The notes beneath the pieces are model-generated. The model did not search any database. It was given only the letters and a program-made list of their open reading frames with translations, and was not told where the DNA came from. The position numbers and the translations under genes are program-made. A stretch of 9,824 nt of DNA from NCBI GenBank assembly GCA_017547865.1, contig JAFYOA010000108.1, positions 1 to 9,824 of the forward strand, given 5' to 3'. Below, piece by piece: positions 5,603 to 9,824 of the stretch; within the stretch, counting starts at the first letter, position 1, and each line of letters starts with the position of its first letter. This DNA is from Clostridia bacterium. Lineage in GTDB: Bacteria; Bacillota_A; Clostridia; Oscillospirales; Acutalibacteraceae.

Positions 5603-6316
5603 TCAGATGGTGTCGCAGGTCACAATGGTCAGGTCCGGGTGCATCTGCAGAATGGAAGCAGGCACTTCGGGGGTCACCGGGCCAAAGAAGGCTTTTTCCA
5701 TAATTTCCTTCTTATCGGCGCCGCTGGCAATGAGCACAACCTTGCGGGCAGACATGATGGTCTCGATGCCCATGGTCACGGCCTTGGTGGGCACGTCGGC
5801 TTCGCTGGCGAAGAAACGGGCGTTGGCCTTAATGGTGATGGGGTTCAGTTCCACGCAATGGGTAATGGTGGAGAAATAGCTTTCCGGCTCGTTGAAGCCG
5901 ATGTGGCCATCGTGGCCAATGCCCAGCAGCTGCAGATCAATGCCGCCAACAGAGCGGATGAGGTTTTCGTAGTTCTGGCACTCGGCAGCCACATCTTCAG
6001 AAACACCGCTGGGAACATGGGTGCGGTTCTTATCGATGTTGATGTGATCGAACAGGTTGTGGTTCATGAAATAACGGTAGCTCTGCTCGTGGTCGCCGGT
6101 CAGGCCCACGTACTCATCCAGGTTCACAGAGGTCACATCGGAGAAATCCAGATCGCCCTGGTTGTACCATTCGATCAGCTGCTTGTAGGTACCGATGGGA
6201 GAAGAACCGGTGGCCAGGCCCAGCACGCAATCGGGCTTAATAACAACCTGGGCAGCGATGATTGCAGCGGCCTTGCGGCTCATATCAGCATAATCTTTAG
6301 CGCGAATGATTTTCAT
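5603..6316 (-). CDS. nagB: glucosamine-6-phosphate deaminase (237 aa)
   Basis: NagB converts glucosamine 6-phosphate to fructose 6-phosphate and ammonia, the last step of amino-sugar (GlcNAc, GlcN) breakdown. The motifs match the family with a constant offset of five from E. coli NagB: GLATGSSPIGTY (33-44, phosphate loop), VNLDEYVGL (64-72) with catalytic base D67, and GIGHDGHIGFNEP (132-144) with D136, H138 and E143. The length is near that of the short Firmicutes enzymes, without the longer allosteric C-terminus of E. coli NagB (266 aa). ATG 6316 is chosen because AGGAAG sits 8 bases before it; the in-frame ATG at 6361 has no site and adds a non-conserved stretch. It is the first gene of an apparent unit with ppk1 and pfk. 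No nagA or sugar transporter lies in this window. Confidence 0.95.
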   Translation of the reverse strand: MKIIRAKDYADMSRKAAAIIAAQVVIKPDCVLGLATGSSPIGTYKQLIEWYNQGDLDFSDVTSVNLDEYVGLTGDHEQSYRYFMNHNLFDHINIDKNRTHVPSGVSEDVAAECQNYENLIRSVGGIDLQLLGIGHDGHIGFNEPESYFSTITHCVELNPITIKANARFFASEADVPTKAVTMGIETIMSARKVVLIASGADKKEIMEKAFFGPVTPEVPASILQMHPDLTIVTCDTI

Positions 6317-6385
6317 AATAATAACTTCCTTTTCTATAATATATAAATAGATATACAGCAAAAGGCGAACAAAAATGCCGCCCTC

Positions 6386-6422
6386 TTTGTATCAGTATAC
6401 CAATTAACGGGCGAGATTTCAA
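6386..6422 (-). promoter_or_regulatory. promoter of the nagB-ppk1-pfk unit with a possible operator
   Basis: On the minus strand TTGAAA (6422-6417) and TATACT (6399-6394) are exactly 17 bases apart; each matches five of six consensus bases. Transcription would start near 6387, leaving a leader of about 70 bases. An imperfect inverted repeat, TTGGTAT-N4-ATACAAA (6403-6386, six of seven pairs), surrounds the -10 box. Its GTAT/ATAC core recalls sites of GntR/HutC-type regulators such as NagR, but this link is only a guess from appearance. Confidence 0.65.
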
Positions 6423-6449
6423 CTGGATTTTTTTGAGTTTAGGCTGTTT

Positions 6450-7271
6450 TTACTGCCGGGAATATTTTTGTTTCAGCCATACGTTTACCTCCCCGCCCAA
6501 AAACAAAATATACATGCAAAAATACAGCCACAGCATCAAAAGTACCACAGCGGTGAGGGAACCGTACAGGCTGGCGTAGTTGGAAAAGTTTTCTATATAA
6601 AAGGAAAACAACCGGGAAAAGACCAGCCAGCCCAACGCAGAAAACACCGCCCCCGGCAGCAAAGAAACGCCCCGGGCGGTGTGGTTTGGCAATATTTTGT
6701 ACAGCAGCAGAAAAAACAGGGTAAACACCACCGCCGCCCCCAAAAAACGAAAACTGAGAATAAACACCGCTGTGGCCTGAAACGACGGAAATAAAGGCAC
6801 CAGCCAGATCGCAATGCTCTGCCAAAACACCAGCAGCACCAGCGCCGCAGCAATAAGCACAAACAACGCCAGCGTATATACAAAGGCTATAATCCGCACC
6901 GCCATGAAATGCCGGGTCTCCCGCACATCGTACACGGCGTTCAGCCCTTTAATAAGGGCATACACACTGCGTGAAATACCCCACAGCGCCGCCACGGCAG
7001 AAAAAGAAGCAAAGGTCAGGTCGGTTCGTCCCACAGCCTCATGGAAAATGTTAAAAACAAGCTCCGCAACAGCAGCAGGCAGCAGGCGCATCGCTTCATT
7101 CAAAAGGGCGGATTCCGCTATTCCCATGGCACGGCTTAAGGAAACCACCAGCAGCAGCGTGGGAAACACCGAAATAACAATAAAGAAAGCAGATTGCCCC
7201 GCCCAGGCATCCAAAGCATTTTCCCCTGCCTTTTTTAAAAACCATTCCACGGTGCCCCACAATTTTTTCAT
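6450..7271 (-). CDS. YihY/BrkB family integral membrane protein (273 aa)
   Basis: This is a multi-span inner-membrane protein of the YihY/BrkB family (PF03631), once mislabelled ribonuclease BN; the biochemical role is not settled. Family marks are AGQSAFFIVISVFPTLLLVV (25-44) near the N-terminus, ALWGISRSVYALIKGLNAVY (95-114), the PNHTARGVSLLPGAVFSALGW region (195-215), and the closing block YGSLTAVVLLMLWLY (236-250) with LGGEVN (258-263). Hydrophobic segments lie near 27-48, 85-105, 125-150, 168-192, 203-223 and 236-258, giving about six spans. ATG 7271 is preceded by AAAGGAG with a 6-base gap. The in-frame ATG at 7322 has no site and adds a hydrophilic stretch. The gene follows the beta-galactosidase terminator by about 60 bases, and I see no convincing promoter of its own. 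No clear terminator follows, so read-through into nagB is possible. Confidence 0.9.
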   Translation of the reverse strand: MKKLWGTVEWFLKKAGENALDAWAGQSAFFIVISVFPTLLLVVSLSRAMGIAESALLNEAMRLLPAAVAELVFNIFHEAVGRTDLTFASFSAVAALWGISRSVYALIKGLNAVYDVRETRHFMAVRIIAFVYTLALFVLIAAALVLLVFWQSIAIWLVPLFPSFQATAVFILSFRFLGAAVVFTLFFLLLYKILPNHTARGVSLLPGAVFSALGWLVFSRLFSFYIENFSNYASLYGSLTAVVLLMLWLYFCMYILFLGGEVNVWLKQKYSRQ

Positions 7272-7330
7272 GCCGTTCTCCTTTGGTGTATTAACGGTAT
7301 TATTTGCAGGCACACCATACATTATGAAAC

Positions 7331-7366
7331 AAAAAGAACCTGCGGTTTTGCGCCGCAGGCTCGTTT
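7331..7366. terminator. terminator after the beta-galactosidase gene
   Basis: CCTGCGG (7339-7345) pairs with CCGCAGG (7353-7359). On the minus strand the stem is followed by TTCTTTTTGTTT, placing a normal terminator 11 bases after the galactosidase stop codon. On the plus strand CTCGTTTTT follows, so the hairpin could act in both directions. Confidence 0.82.
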
Positions 7367-7370
7367 TTGG

Positions 7371-9401
7371 TTATTTGTTTAGGATCACCGTTTCGTAGGG
7401 AGCCAACGTCAGGGCATCCACCTTTTCTTCGGTACCGAAGACGGTGTATTCGCGGCCAAGCACCACCGCTTTCTGTTCCTTGGTAAAGTTCTGCACAAAA
7501 ACGACTTTTTCGCCGTTTTCGCCCACACGCATCATGGGCACCACGCCATACGGCAGGGCGGCATCATCCAAAGAACGCTCCACGCCGGTATCGTTCACCA
7601 GGCCGGTCACAAAATCCTTCAGGAAATCTGCACCCGGGCGGGCAGCCACATAATAAGCCTTGCCTTCGCCGTAGGTGTTTTCTGTGAGGGCGGGCATGCC
7701 CTTGTAGAAGTCGCTTTCGTATTCGGCCAGCACCTTGGCGCCCTTTGCATGAATAATTGCGCACAATTCGCTCACCTTATAAGTGCGGTGGTCGCCGCCG
7801 CACATCACCATGCCGTTTTCGCCGCCGTCCGGCAGGGCATCGATCTCTTCATTCCACACGCCAAAAAGATCCATGGTCTCGCCGGGCCAGCCGCCCAGGT
7901 AGCACAGGTCGGTTTCGTTGGCAATGCCGGTCTGGTAGGTGCCCACCAAAATACCGCCGTTTGCCACAAATTCGCGCAGCTTCTTTTCAAAACCGGCGCG
8001 GTACATATACAGCATGGGGGCCGCAATAATTTTATAACGGGAAAGATCGTCGCAATCCATGTCGATCATATCCACCGGCACGCCCTGTTCCCAAAAAGCG
8101 CGGTGCCAGGCCTGCACGTCCTGCTCGTAATGCACGCCGGAGTTACGGGGACCGCGGGAATCGTTGATGGCCCAGCGGTTCTCCACGTCGTACACCACCG
8201 CGGCCTGGGGGCAAACTTCGGTCTTCAGCATGGGCAGCAGTTCTTCCAGCTTTTTGCCCACAGAGGTCACATCACGGAACACACGGGTATCGCTGCCGCC
8301 GTAGTGGTCTACCACAGCGCCGTGCAGCTTTTCGGAGGAACCGCGGCCCTTTCTCCACTGGAAGTACTGCACGGAATCCGATCCGTGGGCCACTGCCTGC
8401 AGAGAAGAAGTGAGGTGCACGCCCGGGCGCTTCAGGGCAGAAACAGGCTGCCAGTTGGTCATGCTGGGGGTGCTTTCCATCAGCAGCCAGGGGGCGCGCT
8501 TTACAGAGCGCATGATATCGTGGGCGGAAGCGGCGTGCTGGGCCACATCCACGTCGTTCATGGTGTGCCACACGGGGTAGTTGTCCCAGGAGACGATATC
8601 GATGTGCGGGCCGAATTTATAGTAGTTCAGGCCATCGTACCAGCCCATCATGTTCACAGTGGTGGGCAGCTTGGGCTCCACGGAGTGCACTGCGGCGATC
8701 TCGGCTTTCATAAAATCAATGGTCTGGTGGGTCACAAAACGCTTCCAATCCAGAGTCAGGCCGTGCACGTTGTGCTCGCCGTCGGCAGAGGGAGAGCGGA
8801 TCTCGGAGAAATCGCGGTAGGTGTGGCTCCAGAAGTCGGTCCACCAGGCCTTGTTCACAGCCTCAATGGTGCCGTACTTTTCCTTCACCCAGTTGCGGAA
8901 CGCCTCCTGGCACAGTTCGCAGTGGCACTCACCGTTGTATTCATTGGAAAGATGCCACAAAATCACGCCGGGATGAGAAGCAAACCGCTGGGCCAGGCGG
9001 GAATTGATCTGGTGCATTTTTTCGCGGTAAATGGGGGAGGTAAAGCAATGGTTATGGCGGTCGCGGGGCAGCTCGCGGTGGCCGGTCTTGCCGGAAACGC
9101 GGCGGATCTCCGGGTATTTTTCCGCCATCCACACAGGCTTGGCGCCGCTGGGCGTGGCCAAAATGGTGTAAATGCCGTTGGCATACAGATTATCGATGAT
9201 CTCGGCCATCCACTCAAAATCGTACACGCCTTCCTGGGGTTCCAGGTGCGCCCAGGCAAAAATACCCAAGGAAACGCAGTTGACGTGGGCTTCCTTCATC
9301 AGTTCAATGTCTTTGGCAAGAATATCGGGCCGGTCCAGCCACTGGTCCGGGTTGTAGTCACCGCCGTGCAGAAAAGCGGGGAAAACGGTTCTTTCGTTCA
9401 T
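7371..9401 (-). CDS. GH42 beta-galactosidase, cytoplasmic (676 aa)
   Basis: A glycoside hydrolase family 42 enzyme that removes terminal beta-galactose from oligosaccharides taken up by the cell. There is no signal peptide. The N-terminal TIM barrel (about 10-385) opens with FLHGGDYNPDQW (10-21). The acid/base is E154 in LWHLSNEYNGE and the nucleophile is E309 in WLLMESTPS. Four cysteines match the GH42 zinc site: C119 in HNHCF, then C159, C161 and C164 in ECHCELC. The YFQWRKGRGSSEKLHGAVVDH stretch (346-366) is also typical. The trimerisation domain follows (about 397-600), then a small C-terminal beta domain ending APYETVILNK. ATG 9401 has AAGGAGG 7 bases upstream. The gene stands alone with its own promoter and terminator. 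The preferred galactoside linkage cannot be read from sequence; alpha-L-arabinopyranosidase activity also occurs in GH42. Confidence 0.95.
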   Translation of the reverse strand: MNERTVFPAFLHGGDYNPDQWLDRPDILAKDIELMKEAHVNCVSLGIFAWAHLEPQEGVYDFEWMAEIIDNLYANGIYTILATPSGAKPVWMAEKYPEIRRVSGKTGHRELPRDRHNHCFTSPIYREKMHQINSRLAQRFASHPGVILWHLSNEYNGECHCELCQEAFRNWVKEKYGTIEAVNKAWWTDFWSHTYRDFSEIRSPSADGEHNVHGLTLDWKRFVTHQTIDFMKAEIAAVHSVEPKLPTTVNMMGWYDGLNYYKFGPHIDIVSWDNYPVWHTMNDVDVAQHAASAHDIMRSVKRAPWLLMESTPSMTNWQPVSALKRPGVHLTSSLQAVAHGSDSVQYFQWRKGRGSSEKLHGAVVDHYGGSDTRVFRDVTSVGKKLEELLPMLKTEVCPQAAVVYDVENRWAINDSRGPRNSGVHYEQDVQAWHRAFWEQGVPVDMIDMDCDDLSRYKIIAAPMLYMYRAGFEKKLREFVANGGILVGTYQTGIANETDLCYLGGWPGETMDLFGVWNEEIDALPDGGENGMVMCGGDHRTYKVSELCAIIHAKGAKVLAEYESDFYKGMPALTENTYGEGKAYYVAARPGADFLKDFVTGLVNDTGVERSLDDAALPYGVVPMMRVGENGEKVVFVQNFTKEQKAVVLGREYTVFGTEEKVDALTLAPYETVILNK

Positions 9402-9423
9402 ACAAAATCCTCCTTGGAATTTC

Positions 9424-9473
9424 TGATTTCATTGTAGCATTGCAGGCGGGGTTTGTCTATGTTTTTTTATTTT
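9424..9473 (-). promoter_or_regulatory. promoter of the GH42 gene with A-rich upstream tract
   Basis: On the minus strand TAGACA (9459-9454) and TACAAT (9436-9431) are separated by 17 bases, and TGC directly before the -10 gives an extended -10. Both boxes match five of six consensus bases. The A-rich stretch AAAATAAAAAAAC (9473-9461) lies immediately upstream of the -35, where UP elements bind the RNA polymerase alpha subunit. No cre site or other clear operator is seen, so expression may be largely constitutive. Confidence 0.75.
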
Positions 9474-9783
9474 GCGGGCGGTGCCCGCACCCACATCGCG
9501 GAGAAGCTTGGTGCTGAAATTCAGCAAGCGGCCGCGGTAGGGGTGAACTGTAAAAGTTTTGGTCAAGCTTTTTCAAAAGCTTGCGGGTTGTTAGGGCGGA
9601 ACCCTGACCCGTGTCCCGCAGGACACGGAACCCCTTGCCTTGGAAGCGCTCCGAGAGGGGTGAATTTTCTGCAGCGCAGAAAAGAGGGGAGTCCCTGCAA
9701 GAGAGGGACTCCCCTGGAAAGACACTGCCTGTCAGGGTGTCTTTTTTAGGAAACGGTACGATCGCACCCCACGCAGTGGGTGC
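9473..9783. repeat. intergenic array of ten closely packed inverted repeats
   Basis: No credible gene lies between the GH42 promoter and the window end. Inverted repeats follow one another: 9473-9489 (TGCGGGC/GCCCGCA), 9512-9526 (TGCTGAA/TTCAGCA), 9564-9583 (CAAGCTTTT/AAAAGCTTG), 9590-9608 (GTTAGGG/CCCTGAC, one wobble), 9609-9628 (CCGTGTCC/GGACACGG), 9631-9660 (CCCCT/AGGGG with inner GGA/TCC), 9665-9683 (TTTTCTGC/GCAGAAAA), 9685-9715 (AGGGGAGTCCCT/AGGGACTCCCCT, 12 bp), 9718-9741 and 9764-9783 (GCACCC/GGGTGC). Such hairpin-rich blocks occur between genes in gut Clostridia and may be a dispersed repeat family. An 8-base direct repeat, AACGGTAC, is at 9752-9759 and 9817-9824. A frame through this block (9453-9749) is rejected as coding. 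Confidence 0.65.
9718..9747 (+). terminator. plus-strand intrinsic terminator inside the hairpin array
   Basis: AAAGACAC (9718-9725) pairs with GTGTCTTT (9737-9744), extended by CCT/AGG (9728-9730 with 9734-9736) past a two-base bulge, and six T end it (9742-9747). It is oriented along the plus strand, yet there is no plus-strand gene between 2134 and this point. Confidence 0.65.
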
Positions 9784-9824
9784 TTCAAGAGAGGCATAGA
9801 CCTGCTGATTTTTAAGAACGGTAC

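Noticed and set aside
6361..6385. Attenuator or riboswitch in the nagB leader
   Set aside because: The only possible stem (GGCG/CGCC) is very short and the leader of about 70 bases is too small for a glmS-type or other known riboswitch; I see no such motif.
7285..7330. Separate promoter for the YihY-type gene
   Set aside because: The region has AT-rich stretches and a TAATAC direct repeat, but no pair of boxes at acceptable spacing.
7749..9437. Long plus-strand frame opposite the GH42 gene (562 residues)
   Set aside because: Antisense shadow of a conserved enzyme with the same His/Gly/Ala/Val-rich composition and no family resemblance.
9453..9749. 98-residue plus-strand frame in the hairpin array
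   Set aside because: It reads straight through the inverted repeats, starts inside the GH42 promoter without a ribosome binding site, and has a composition explained by the repeats.
9473..9783. CRISPR array
   Set aside because: The hairpins differ from one another in sequence and there is no regular repeat-spacer pattern.

Overview
The window looks like a chromosomal segment from a moderately GC-rich gut Clostridia genome, probably Oscillospiraceae/Ruminococcaceae. The basis is protein style (a clostridial 6-phosphofructokinase of the GGNGS/PKTIDND type, an AP2-domain protein with zinc-ribbon repeats, a cytoplasmic GH42 beta-galactosidase), strong AGGAGG-type ribosome binding sites and a hairpin-rich intergenic region. 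This placement is inferred from recognition, not from a search.

Left end (1-600): the 3' end of a plus-strand DUF2804 gene, a structured 3' region and two successive hairpin-plus-T-run terminators.

Cassette (594-2135): an AT-richer, self-contained module. A small XRE-type regulator (minus strand, 594-836) diverges from a plus-strand two-gene unit: a 329-residue protein with three zinc-ribbon-like repeats and a C-terminal AP2 domain (972-1961), and a 58-residue single-membrane-span protein (1958-2134) whose start codon overlaps the preceding stop. The 135-base divergent region holds two copies of one operator, TAGTGA-N4-TCACTA, each sitting on a likely promoter. It also holds a 15-bp hairpin that covers the regulator's ribosome binding site. 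Terminators bound the module on both sides. This is the part of the window most worth following up.

Metabolic block (2195-6316, all minus strand; transcription runs nagB, then ppk1, then pfk): glucosamine-6-phosphate deaminase, polyphosphate kinase 1 and 6-phosphofructokinase with gaps of 37 and 38 bases, a good promoter before nagB and a bidirectional terminator after pfk. NagB makes fructose 6-phosphate, which the phosphofructokinase phosphorylates, so the two enzymes are consecutive steps from amino sugars into glycolysis. PPK1 links the block to polyphosphate and ATP.

Right part (6450-9401, minus strand): a GH42 beta-galactosidase with its own strong promoter and terminator, followed by a YihY/BrkB-type membrane protein. 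From 9416 to the window end I see no gene. About 310 bases there carry ten closely packed inverted repeats, including a plus-strand terminator with no recognisable plus-strand gene in front of it.
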